From BP-133 sp040756995 (GTDB lineage: Bacteria; Actinomycetota; Acidimicrobiia; IMCC26256; BP-133): a stretch of DNA of 64,000 nt. Below are positions 27,293 to 35,373 of the stretch, in pieces. Position 1 is the first letter of the stretch, and each line of letters opens with the position of its first letter. The stretch is taken from NCBI GenBank assembly GCA_040756995.1, contig JBFLYK010000009.1, forward strand, positions 1 through 64,000, read 5' to 3'. The notes beneath the pieces were generated by a model that saw only the letters and a program-made list of their open reading frames with translations, ran no database searches and was not told where the DNA came from. A program made the translations under genes and the position numbers.

Positions 27293-28770
27293 CAGTAGCG
27301 GTAGTGGTCGGGCTTGTACGGACCTTCGGCGGAGAGTCCGAGGTACTCGGCCTGGTCGGGCCGGAGCTCCGTGAGCTTCACCCCGAGCGCGTCGAGGTGC
27401 AGCCGGGCGACCTTCTCGTCCAGGATCTTCGGAAGCACGTGGACGCGCCGGTCGTAGGTTTCCCAGTTAGTGAACAGTTCGACCTGGGCGATCGTCTGGT
27501 TCGTGAAGGATGTTGACATCACGAAGCTGGGATGGCCGGTGGCGTTGCCGAGGTTCAAGAGCCGCCCTTCCGACAGCACGATGACCGAGTGACCGTCCGG
27601 CCGGCCGGGCGACGGCGGGAAATGCCATTCGTCGACCTGCGGTTTGACGTTCACCCGTTCAATGCCGGCAACTTTGGCCAGGCCGGCCATGTCGATTTCA
27701 TTGTCGAAATGGCCGATGTTCCCGACGATGGCCTGGTGCTTCATCCGGGCCATGTCGTTGGCGGTGATGACGTCGCGGTTTCCGGTGGCCGTGACGAAGA
27801 TGTCGGCGCGGTCGACGACGTCGTCGAGCGTCGTGACCTGGTAGCCGTCCATCGCCGCCTGCAACGCACAGATGGGGTCGATCTCGGTCACGATCACCCG
27901 GGCGCCTTGCCCGCGGAGCGAGTCGGCGCAGCCCTTGCCAACGTCGCCGTAGCCGCAGACTACCGCGACCTTGCCGCCGATGAGGACGTCAGTACCGCGG
28001 TTAATGCCGTCAATGAGGGAGTGGCGGCAGCCGTACCTGTTGTCGAACTTGCTCTTCGTGACCGAGTCGTTGACGTTGATCGCCGGGAAGAGCAGCGTTC
28101 CGGCCCGTTCCATCTCGTAGAGGCGGTGCACCCCGGTCGTGGTCTCCTCCGAGACGCCCCGGACGCTGGCGGCGAGACGGGTCCACTTCTGCGGGTCGTT
28201 CGCCAGTGAGGCCTGGAGGCGGCGGAGCACGATCTCGAACTCGTCGGTCGCGGCACTGCCCGGGTCGGGGACCTCGCCCGCCGCCTCGAACTCAACGCCT
28301 TTGTGGATGAGGAGTGTGGCGTCACCGCCGTCGTCGACGATCAGGTTGGGACCGGCGGTCGAACCGTCGGCGGCCGGCCAGGTGAGCGCCGCTTCGGTAC
28401 ACCACCAGTACTCCTCGAGCGTCTCGCCCTTCCAGGCGAAGACCGGAACCCCCGCCGCGGCGATGGCCGCGGCGGCGTGGTCCTGCGTCGAGAAGATGTT
28501 GCAACTGGCCCAGCGGACCTCGGCGCCGAGAGCCACGAGTGTCTCGATCAGCACCGCGGTTTGAACGGTCATGTGCAGCGACCCGGTGATCCGGGCGCCG
28601 GCCAGCGGCTGCGATGGGCCGTATTCCGCCCGCATGGCCATCAGACCGGGCATCTCGTGCTCGGCGAGGCGGATCTCCCGTCGGCCCCACTCGGCCAGCG
28701 ACAGGTCGGCCACCTTGAAGGCCGGAATGTCCTCGGCCGGAAGGGTCATCGGGTCTCGCTGCAGTGTCAT
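27292..28770 (-). CDS. ahcY: S-adenosylhomocysteine hydrolase
   Basis: A 492-residue AhcY, the NAD-dependent enzyme splitting S-adenosylhomocysteine into adenosine and homocysteine. Diagnostic stretches: CNIFSTQDHAAAAIA, NVNDSVTKSKFDNRYGCRHS (cited as SKFDNRYGCRHS), the NAD-binding VCGYGDVGKGCADSLRGQGA and TATGNRDVI, and the C-terminal KPDHYRY that reaches into the neighbouring subunit. The ATG at 28,770 follows GGAGGAG closely; a second ATG at codon 8 is an alternative. It sits between the MetE-like and metF genes in the SAM-cycle operon. Confidence 0.96.
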   Translation of the reverse strand: MTLQRDPMTLPAEDIPAFKVADLSLAEWGRREIRLAEHEMPGLMAMRAEYGPSQPLAGARITGSLHMTVQTAVLIETLVALGAEVRWASCNIFSTQDHAAAAIAAAGVPVFAWKGETLEEYWWCTEAALTWPAADGSTAGPNLIVDDGGDATLLIHKGVEFEAAGEVPDPGSAATDEFEIVLRRLQASLANDPQKWTRLAASVRGVSEETTTGVHRLYEMERAGTLLFPAINVNDSVTKSKFDNRYGCRHSLIDGINRGTDVLIGGKVAVVCGYGDVGKGCADSLRGQGARVIVTEIDPICALQAAMDGYQVTTLDDVVDRADIFVTATGNRDVITANDMARMKHQAIVGNIGHFDNEIDMAGLAKVAGIERVNVKPQVDEWHFPPSPGRPDGHSVIVLSEGRLLNLGNATGHPSFVMSTSFTNQTIAQVELFTNWETYDRRVHVLPKILDEKVARLHLDALGVKLTELRPDQAEYLGLSAEGPYKPDHYRY

Positions 28771-28806
28771 CTCTCCTCCGGGTTCATCAATCGGGCAAGG
28801 TGTGAG

Positions 28807-29853
28807 TCAGGTGAGGGCGGGAACGGCAGCCTCGGCGGGAATTCGCAGCTCTCCGCCGGCGGCCAGTTCGCAACGGACGCGCTCGGCACCTTCCACCATC
28901 GCCCGCAGCTTCGATCGGGCGATGTCGACGGGCAGGTGGCGCAGGCCGCAGTCGGGGTTGACGGCCAGCCGCTCGGGCGGGACGATCTCGAGCGCCCGGC
29001 GGATGCGACTGGCGACGAGGTCGGGGGTCTCGACCTGGTGGTTCTTGACGTCGATGACGCCGAGGCCCACTTCCCGGTCCCAGCCGTACTGGGCGAGGAG
29101 GACGAGGTCGTCGTAGCCCTTGCGGGCAAACTCCAGTGTCAGTCGGTCGACAGCGGCGTCGAGGACGACGGGGAACAGGAACGAGTAGTGGCCCTCCCAC
29201 AGCGGTCGGGCGTAGCGGTTCCCGTAGCAGACATGCAGCGACCAGTGGGCGTCGACGTCGGCCGCGACGGCGTTGACCGCCTCGACAGCCAGGTGCACCT
29301 GGTCGGGATAGCCGGCGAGGAACGGCTCATCGATCTGCAGTGACGTGGCCCCGCCGTCGACGAGCGCCCGGGCTTCGGCGTTTAGCCATCCGGCCAGTGC
29401 CCGGACTAGTTCAGCGTCGGTGGCATAGCCCCGGTTGTCGATCCGGCGGGACAGCGAGAACGGCCCGGTGAGCGAGAACTTGACCGGACGGTCGGCGAAC
29501 TCGGTGGTGAACCGGTAGTCGTCAGACAAGCCGAGCCGACCGGGCACCGGGCTCGGCAGCGGGCGGTCGACGCGGGCCTCGTAGTAGTCGAAATAGTGGT
29601 GCTTGTGCCGGTCGGCGATCGTGACGCCCGGGATGCGGGCCAGCAGATAGTCGATGTCGTTGTCGCGACGGAGTTCACCGTCGGATACGACGTCGATGCC
29701 GGCCCACTCCTGGTCCTTGAGCGCGGCCTTGATGGCCACCCGGTAGATCTCCTCGAGGTGGTCCGGGCTGACGCGGCGAGCCAGATTGTCGTCCTTCAGG
29801 CGCTCGAGCCACTCGGGCACGGAATACGACCCGACGACAGTGGTGGTCAGCAT
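28807..29853 (-). CDS. MetE C-terminal-domain family protein, copy B
   Basis: A 348-residue single-domain member of the cobalamin-independent methionine synthase family. Zinc-ligand positions are HVCYGN, the Glu of LTLEFA and NPDCGL. The opening TTVVGSYSVPEWL is the form seen in archaeal-type MetE and differs from copies A and C, so its substrate may also differ. AGGAG lies upstream of the ATG. Placed immediately before ahcY, it could regenerate methionine from homocysteine using methyl-THF or a corrinoid-free donor, or transfer a substrate methyl group to homocysteine. Which it does cannot be read from the sequence. Confidence 0.86.
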   Translation of the reverse strand: MLTTTVVGSYSVPEWLERLKDDNLARRVSPDHLEEIYRVAIKAALKDQEWAGIDVVSDGELRRDNDIDYLLARIPGVTIADRHKHHYFDYYEARVDRPLPSPVPGRLGLSDDYRFTTEFADRPVKFSLTGPFSLSRRIDNRGYATDAELVRALAGWLNAEARALVDGGATSLQIDEPFLAGYPDQVHLAVEAVNAVAADVDAHWSLHVCYGNRYARPLWEGHYSFLFPVVLDAAVDRLTLEFARKGYDDLVLLAQYGWDREVGLGVIDVKNHQVETPDLVASRIRRALEIVPPERLAVNPDCGLRHLPVDIARSKLRAMVEGAERVRCELAAGGELRIPAEAAVPALT

Positions 29854-29868
29854 GGGGAAGCTCCTGTT

Positions 29869-31326
29869 CTATTCCCTGACCTGCGCGGTCAACGTCTTCA
29901 CGTTGGAGCCGGCCCGGTGCGTGAAGGGGGAGAAGGCGACGTCGTAGCCAAGCCGGGCGCCGACGTGGACGAGCAGCGGCCCGTTGACCCAGTTCACCAC
30001 CGAGCCGTCGTACTTCCCTGGGCCGAAGAATCCGTTGCCGTACTCGCGGTGGTCGACCGTGAACAGGTCGTGGCACCGTAGATGGCCGAAGGGATGGAGC
30101 AGCGGTAACGTCTCGGCGAAGCTCGACAGCGTGCCGTTGCTTACGTGCATGCGGGCGTCGCCGCCAGCCTCGAGGAGCGGCCGCAGCAGCTCTCCGGACA
30201 GCAACGGGGTCGGCTGGTAGGACGCCAGGCCTTGCAGCGGCGCGTACCGCTCCTCCAGCCGCACGCTCTCCCATACCGCCTGCCAGAACCCCACCGCACG
30301 GTCGAGACCGGCAAAATGTTCTGGTGTCGCCTCGGCCAGCAGTTCCGGCCCGAGTGTGAGCAGGCGGTGGACGAGCGCCGCGAGGCGAGGCGGGTCGACG
30401 TCGACCGATCGCGCGATCCGCTCGGCGTCCTCGCCGGGAAGGTACGCCCGGGTCTCCACGAGGTACGGCCGGCCGCCGAGCATCGCGACCTCGTCCGTCG
30501 GGAGGTTGTCGTACACGTTGGATAGGTACACGAGGAACAGCTTGTCCCGCAGGAATCCCAGCGTGGTCGCCGGCCGGCGGGCGTCCAGCACGATCGCACT
30601 GGTGTGCCGCAGGTAGTCGGCGACTGCCTGCTGGGCCCGTTCCAGCACATGTGGCGAGTAGTCCCCCATGAAGTAGTGCAGGCGCCGCAGGTACTCACGG
30701 CCGTGGGCCTGGTCGAGGCGGGCGAACTCTTCGAAGAACACCTGGGCGAAGTTCCCGTTACCGACCCCGAACTCGAGCACGCACAGGTCTTCCGGCAGGG
30801 CGTGGCGACTGTCGAGCATGTCCCAGGTGGCGAACAACTCCCCGATCAAGTCCCGGACCGCGGCCCGGTTGCGCGCGTCGCTCTCACCGCCCGGGAGGGC
30901 CGCCTCGTACTCCTTGCCGGTGGCTTCCTCCCACAGCCCGAGGAATTGCCAGTACAGTTCGTTGAACCGCCAGATGCAGCTCTCGCGGCCGGGACGCCAG
31001 TCCTCGAGGGTGACGCGGTCGCCGGCGTCGCCGTGGTGACGGCCGAGTGCTGCTTTGGTGAGCGTGCCGAGGTCGGCCACGGCCGCCCGACGCAGGTCGA
31101 CGGCGACCTCGGCCTGGCACGTGCTCGCCGCATCGAGGATCGGTCGCACGTCGACGATCTCGCGGAAGTTCTGTTTGTACTGGATCCAGTCGCAGACGAC
31201 CCGAAGCTGGCTGAGGTCGACCTGTTCCTCCTGGATCAGCCCCTCGAGGATAGGCCCGAGGCACCCGGGCAGCTCGACCGGCTTATCGCCTCGGAGTCGC
31301 CGCACGGGCCGCACGTCGATCAGCAC
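29869..31326 (-). CDS. Putative SAM-dependent methyltransferase
   Basis: A 485-residue protein. The segment VLEFGVGNGNFAQVFFEEF near residue 187 looks like motif I of a class I methyltransferase (acidic residue, then GxGxG), followed by an acidic and aromatic stretch (LHYFMGDYSPHVLERAQQA) as expected for motif II. The N-terminal 180 residues and C-terminal 200 residues are unfamiliar; the C-terminal FTVDHREYGNGFFGPGK and VNWVNGPLLV segments are well ordered, not low-complexity. It could be MidA-like or a methyltransferase on the island's own substrate. The GTG start at 31,326 is preceded by GCGAGG. Its position among metK, ahcY and MetE-like genes supports SAM as cosubstrate. Confidence 0.65.
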   Translation of the reverse strand: MLIDVRPVRRLRGDKPVELPGCLGPILEGLIQEEQVDLSQLRVVCDWIQYKQNFREIVDVRPILDAASTCQAEVAVDLRRAAVADLGTLTKAALGRHHGDAGDRVTLEDWRPGRESCIWRFNELYWQFLGLWEEATGKEYEAALPGGESDARNRAAVRDLIGELFATWDMLDSRHALPEDLCVLEFGVGNGNFAQVFFEEFARLDQAHGREYLRRLHYFMGDYSPHVLERAQQAVADYLRHTSAIVLDARRPATTLGFLRDKLFLVYLSNVYDNLPTDEVAMLGGRPYLVETRAYLPGEDAERIARSVDVDPPRLAALVHRLLTLGPELLAEATPEHFAGLDRAVGFWQAVWESVRLEERYAPLQGLASYQPTPLLSGELLRPLLEAGGDARMHVSNGTLSSFAETLPLLHPFGHLRCHDLFTVDHREYGNGFFGPGKYDGSVVNWVNGPLLVHVGARLGYDVAFSPFTHRAGSNVKTLTAQVRE

Positions 31327-31356
31327 GTCACACCTCGCTCCCGGTCAGAGAACCAT

Positions 31357-33097
31357 TCATGACAACCCGACGATCTGACCGTGCTCGTCGATGTCGATGC
31401 GCTCCGCCGTGGGACGCGACGCCAGGCCGGGCATCGTCCGCATGTCGCCGCAGATCGGATAGATGAACCCGGCACCGACCGAGGCCCGGACCTCCCGGAC
31501 CGGCAGCGTCCAGTTCAACGGCGCGCCTTTCAGCCTCGGGTCGGAGGAGATCGACAGGTGCGTCTTGGCGATGCATACCGGGAGCCGGCCGAACCCGCTC
31601 GCTTCGTAGGCGTCGAGTTGGCGGCTGGCGGCAAGGTCGTATTTGACGTCGGCTGCGCCGTAGACCCGGGTCGCCACCGTGCCGATCTTCTCCCGCAGCG
31701 ACGCGCTGTCGTCGTAGAGGAACCTGAAGCTGTTCGGTTCCTCGGCTGCCTCGGCGACGGCCTCGGCCAACTCTGCCGCTCCCTTACCGCCAGCGGTGAA
31801 ATGGTGCGACACGGCGCAGCGTGCTCCGCAACGGGCCGCGATCTCGGCGATCGCTCGGTGCTCGGAGGGGTGATCCGACGGAAAGGCGTTGATCGCGACC
31901 ACGGGCGTGACACCGTGCAGTGTGATGTTCTCGATCTGCTTGGCGAGGTTCGCCCCACCGAGATGGACCTCGTCCGGGTTCTCCTCGAGCAGCTTTTCCG
32001 GCAGCGGCCGTCCGGCGACGACCCGGTGGCGGCCCGAGTGGGCCTTCAAGGCCCGCACCGTGGCGACGAGCACCGCGGCGTCGGGAACGAGACCAGACGC
32101 CCGGCACTTGATGTTGAAGAACCGTTCGGCGCCCATGTCGGCGCCGAACCCGGCCTCGGTCACGAGGAAGTCGCCGCCTCGGATACCGATCAGGTCGGCG
32201 ACGACCGAGGAGTTGCCGTGGGCGATGTTCCCGAACGGCCCGGCGTGGACCAGCACCGGGGTGTTCTCGAGCGTCTGGAGCAGGTTCGGCTTGATGGCCT
32301 CCCGAAGGACGACGGTCATCGCGCCGGCCGCCTTGAGGTCCTCGGCGGTGACCGGCTCCCCGGTTCGGGAGTAGCCGACCACGATGCGGCCGAGGCGCCG
32401 GCGCAAGTCCTGCAACGAAGTAGAGAGCGCCAGGATGGCCATGACCTCGGACGCCGCCGTGATGTCGAAGCCGCTCTGACGGGGAACTCCGTCTTGCCTG
32501 GAGCCGAGCCCGAGGACCACGTTCCGCAGGGCCCGGTCGTTGACGTCGACGACCCGTCGCCAGGTGACGCTGTGCTGCTCGATGCCGAGCTCGTCGCCCT
32601 GATAGATGTGGTTGTCGATCATGGCGGCGAGGAGGTTGTGCGCCGCCGTGACGGCGTGCATGTCGCCCGTGAGATGGAGATTCAGGAGCTCCATGGGGAC
32701 GACCTGGGCATAGCCTCCACCCGCCGCTCCTCCTTTGATCCCGAAGGTCGGGCCCATCGACGGCTGGCGGATCGCCACCACGGCCCGCCGGCCGATGTGC
32801 CGGAACGCCTGGCCGAGCCCGACGGTGGTGGTGGTCTTGCCCTCGCCGAGTGGTGGGGGGGGGGGGGGCGCCCCCCCCCCCCTCCCGGCCCGGGGGGGGG
32901 GGGCCCCCCCCCCCCACGACGTACCGGGCCTTGGGCCGGTCGACCATCGCTTCCCTGGCCTCGAGCTTGATCTTGGCGACGTTCTCGCCGTACGGCTCGA
33001 GGAACGACTCCGACACGCCCATCTCGGCCGCGACGTCGGGCAGTGGCTTGAGTTTCGCCTGCCGGGCGATGTCGAGATCGCTGGGGAAGCCGTCCAT
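31357..33097 (-). CDS. fhs: Formate-tetrahydrofolate ligase, frame broken by a G/C tract in this assembly
   Basis: Fhs activates formate to 10-formyl-THF with ATP. The N-terminal 61 residues (MDGFPSDLDIARQAKLKPLP through KARYVV) read in one frame from ATG 33,097, and the remaining ~497 residues (LGEGKTTTTVGLGQAF to IDEHGQIVGLS) read in another. Between them, where the family has about eight residues (VTAxxPTP) leading into the P-loop, lie 65 bases of almost pure G and C runs (32,851-32,915). About 25 bases would restore the frame and the usual total of roughly 566 residues. All other motifs are intact (GGAAGGGYAQV, DMHAVTAAHNL, TEAGFGADMGAE), so I think the gene is sound and the tract is an assembly fault. 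Its upstream neighbour is metK, 12 bases away. Confidence 0.85.
32851..32915. other. G/C homopolymer tract, probable assembly artefact
   Basis: On the plus strand the 65 bases consist of a G-run, a C-run, a short CTCCCGGCCC spacer, another G-run and another C-run. They are nearly palindromic and unlike anything else in the window. The tract replaces the codons for the conserved residues just before the Fhs P-loop and breaks the reading frame. Confidence 0.85.
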
Positions 33098-33109
33098 GAC
33101 CGTTGGTTT

Positions 33110-34348
33110 TCAGACGTGGGCGACGGCGGCCGTCGGCATCGCGGCTGCCCGCAGCCGTTCGGCGACGTCGGTCGCTTCCCACGTAAAGTCGGGGTCGAGG
33201 CGGCCGAAGTGGCCATACGCCGAGGTCTTGGCGTAGATCGGCCGGTGGAGGCGGAGCCGCTGGCGGAAGGCGCCGGGACGCAGGTCGAAGTGCTCGTCGA
33301 TCAGCGCCAGGATCGTCTCCTTCGGCACGCGCTCGGTGCCGAACGTGTCGACCATGACCGAGACCGGCCGGGCGACACCGATGGCGTAAGCGACCTGGAC
33401 CTCGCAGCGGTCGGTGAGCCCGGCGGCGACGAGGTTCTTGGCGACGTGGCGGGCAGCGTACGCCGCGGAGCGGTCGACCTTCGAGGGGTCCTTGCCGGAG
33501 AAGGCGCCGCCGCCGTGGCGGGCGGCGCCGCCGTAGGTATCGACAATGATCTTGCGGCCGGTGAGGCCGCAGTCCCCCATCGGGCCGCCGACTTCGAACT
33601 TGCCGGTCGGGTTCACGAGGAAGTTCCCCGGGAGGGTCAGCTTGGCGGCGTCGTAGAGGTCGCCGGGAAGGACAGGCCGGACCACATGGTCGAAGAGGTC
33701 GGGGCGGATCGTTGTCTGGGAGTCCACGCCGGGCTGATGCTGGGTGGAGATGAGGACCCGCTCGATCTCGACGGGTCGGCCTTCGCGGTAGCGGACGGTG
33801 ACCTGCGTCTTGCCGTCGGGCCGCAGGTACGGAAGTTCACCCGAGCGCCGCACCTCGGCGAGTCGCTGGGCCAGGCGGTGGGCCAACAGAATCGGCAGCG
33901 GCATCAGTTCGGCGGTCTCGTTAGTGGCGTAGCCGAACATCATTCCCTGGTCGCCGGCGCCTGCGACGTCGAAGTCGTCGTGGGCCGAGTGGCGGGCTTC
34001 GAGGGCGAAGTCGACCCCCTGGGCGATGTCGGGCGACTGTCGGTCGAGCGCGGTGACGACCGAGCATGTGTTGCAGTCGAACCCATATTCGGCGTTGTCG
34101 TAGCCGATGCGCCGCGCCGTGTCCCTGGCGATGGTCGGGATATCGACGTTGGCCTCGGCGGAGATCTCGCCCGACACCAGGATGAGCCCCGTGGTGACCA
34201 GCGTCTCGCACGCCACTCGGCCGTGAGGGTCCTGGGCCAGAATGGCGTCGAGGACCGAGTCGGAGATGGCGTCGGCCAGCTTGTCGGGATGGCCCTCCGT
34301 GACGGACTCCGACGTGAACAGGAACTCGTTGTCGGCCGGGTTGAGCAT
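33110..34348 (-). CDS. metK: S-adenosylmethionine synthetase
   Basis: A 412-residue MetK making SAM from methionine and ATP. Signature sequences are complete: FTSESVTEGHPDKLADAISD at the start, GAGDQGMMFGYA and GGGAFSGKDPSKVDRSAAY, plus the loop residue pattern PTGKFEVGGPMGDCGLTGRK (cited as GGPMGDCGLTGRK). The ATG has a strong AAGGAGG 12 bases upstream. A genome needs one metK, so a copy inside a catabolic operon is probably a second, pathway-dedicated one. It lies between homocysteine S-methyltransferase and fhs with gaps of 22 and 12 bases. Confidence 0.96.
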   Translation of the reverse strand: MLNPADNEFLFTSESVTEGHPDKLADAISDSVLDAILAQDPHGRVACETLVTTGLILVSGEISAEANVDIPTIARDTARRIGYDNAEYGFDCNTCSVVTALDRQSPDIAQGVDFALEARHSAHDDFDVAGAGDQGMMFGYATNETAELMPLPILLAHRLAQRLAEVRRSGELPYLRPDGKTQVTVRYREGRPVEIERVLISTQHQPGVDSQTTIRPDLFDHVVRPVLPGDLYDAAKLTLPGNFLVNPTGKFEVGGPMGDCGLTGRKIIVDTYGGAARHGGGAFSGKDPSKVDRSAAYAARHVAKNLVAAGLTDRCEVQVAYAIGVARPVSVMVDTFGTERVPKETILALIDEHFDLRPGAFRQRLRLHRPIYAKTSAYGHFGRLDPDFTWEATDVAERLRAAAMPTAAVAHV

Positions 34349-34370
34349 GGAACGTGGTCCTCCTTAGGGA

Positions 34371-35210
34371 TCAGGATGGGGCCGCGGCGGGCTGTGCCAC
34401 CCGCTGGCGGACGGCGGCGATGTGATCGGGCCCGACACCGCAGCAGCCTCCGATGATGCGTGCCCCCGCCGCCCGCCATTCGAGGGCCTCTTCGCCGTAG
34501 GCTTCGGGGCGGCATGGGTGGTCGAGCCGGGGATAGCAGCCCACCGGCAATGTCGTGTGGGTTGCCATTCCAGCGACCGTGGCGGCGATCGCTTCTCGGG
34601 GCACACAGTTGACGAGCACGGCGCTGATCCCGGCGTCCTCGACCCGGGCCAGCGCCGCGGCGCCTACGGCGCCCTTGAAGCTCGTCCACACCGGCAACCC
34701 GGCGTCGGCGATGGCGGTGATGGCCCCGAGCAGCGAGGCGCTGGGCTCCGACGGCAGCGTCTCGACGAGCGCCAGGTCGGGCGGATCGGCGGTCCACAGC
34801 AACGCCAGGAGATGCTGCGTTCCAACAAGGAGCGGGTCGGCGTCGTTGAGCGAGAACGCCACGGCGCATTCCCCGGTGCGCCCGGCTTCGGCGATGCCCC
34901 GACGGGCGAGGCTGACGGCGTCGCGGGTGGCCACCGTCCAGGCCGGCAGACCCGTACGGCCCGGCCGGCGGCCTCGGTCCGTCTCGGCGCTGGTGAGCAG
35001 ACCCCAGGTGTTGGTCGAGATGACGTCACATCCCGCCGAGGCGTAGCGCCGGTGGACGTCGAGGACCGAACTTGTCTCGTCGTAAATCGCCCACGGCGAC
35101 CGTGCGTGGCCGCGGGCGAGTTCGCTCGCCACACCACCGTCGAGCACCACACCGCCGCCGTCAGCCAGCAGCCCCGCAATCCGGCGGTACGTCGTCGAGT
35201 GCCCGAACAT
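34371..35210 (-). CDS. Homocysteine S-methyltransferase family protein
   Basis: A 279-residue pfam02574-type zinc enzyme (MmuM/BHMT-like), which moves a methyl group from a methylated donor such as S-methylmethionine or a betaine to homocysteine. The C-terminal GGCCG (IIGGCCGVGPDH) and the upstream Cys in VLVNCVP supply the three zinc thiolates, and LDGGVASELARG is the family N-terminus. I took ATG 35,210 as start; in-frame TTG/GTG codons at 35,261/35,258 would add 17 residues and none has a good ribosome-binding site. It is the first gene of the SAM-cycle operon, downstream of a hairpin terminator and a ~100-base gap that should hold the promoter. Confidence 0.85.
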   Translation of the reverse strand: MFGHSTTYRRIAGLLADGGGVVLDGGVASELARGHARSPWAIYDETSSVLDVHRRYASAGCDVISTNTWGLLTSAETDRGRRPGRTGLPAWTVATRDAVSLARRGIAEAGRTGECAVAFSLNDADPLLVGTQHLLALLWTADPPDLALVETLPSEPSASLLGAITAIADAGLPVWTSFKGAVGAAALARVEDAGISAVLVNCVPREAIAATVAGMATHTTLPVGCYPRLDHPCRPEAYGEEALEWRAAGARIIGGCCGVGPDHIAAVRQRVAQPAAAPS

Positions 35211-35309
35211 GGTTTGAGTATCGGACGTCGTCAGTGGCCCGTCATCGTGATGCCGCACCAAAAGGCCCGCAAGTTTGTGCTGACCGCGAGGCTCCTGCCG
35301 CCAAACGAC

Positions 35310-35349
35310 AGTCCCGCCGAGAACCGGAGAACCGGTCTTCGGCGGGACT
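35310..35349 (-). terminator. Hairpin terminator after MetE-like copy C
   Basis: AGTCCCGCCGA (35,310-35,320) pairs perfectly over 11 bases with TCGGCGGGACT (35,339-35,349), enclosing ACCGG-AGAA-CCGGT. It begins 25 bases after the stop of the transporter/MetE-like operon and separates it from the homocysteine methyltransferase operon. No T-run follows. Confidence 0.7.
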
Positions 35350-35373
35350 GGAGGGACGGACCAGCCGGAGAAG

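Noticed and set aside
27292..34348. That ahcY and metK here are simply the housekeeping copies
   Set aside because: Not excluded, but set aside as the main reading because they sit in one tight operon inside repeat-bounded, compositionally distinct DNA with a transporter and ring-degrading genes. A whole-genome gene count would decide.
35211..35309. A possible SAH or SAM riboswitch in front of the SAM-cycle operon
   Set aside because: The 99-base leader was read for conserved riboswitch cores and none is apparent. A covariance-model search would be decisive.
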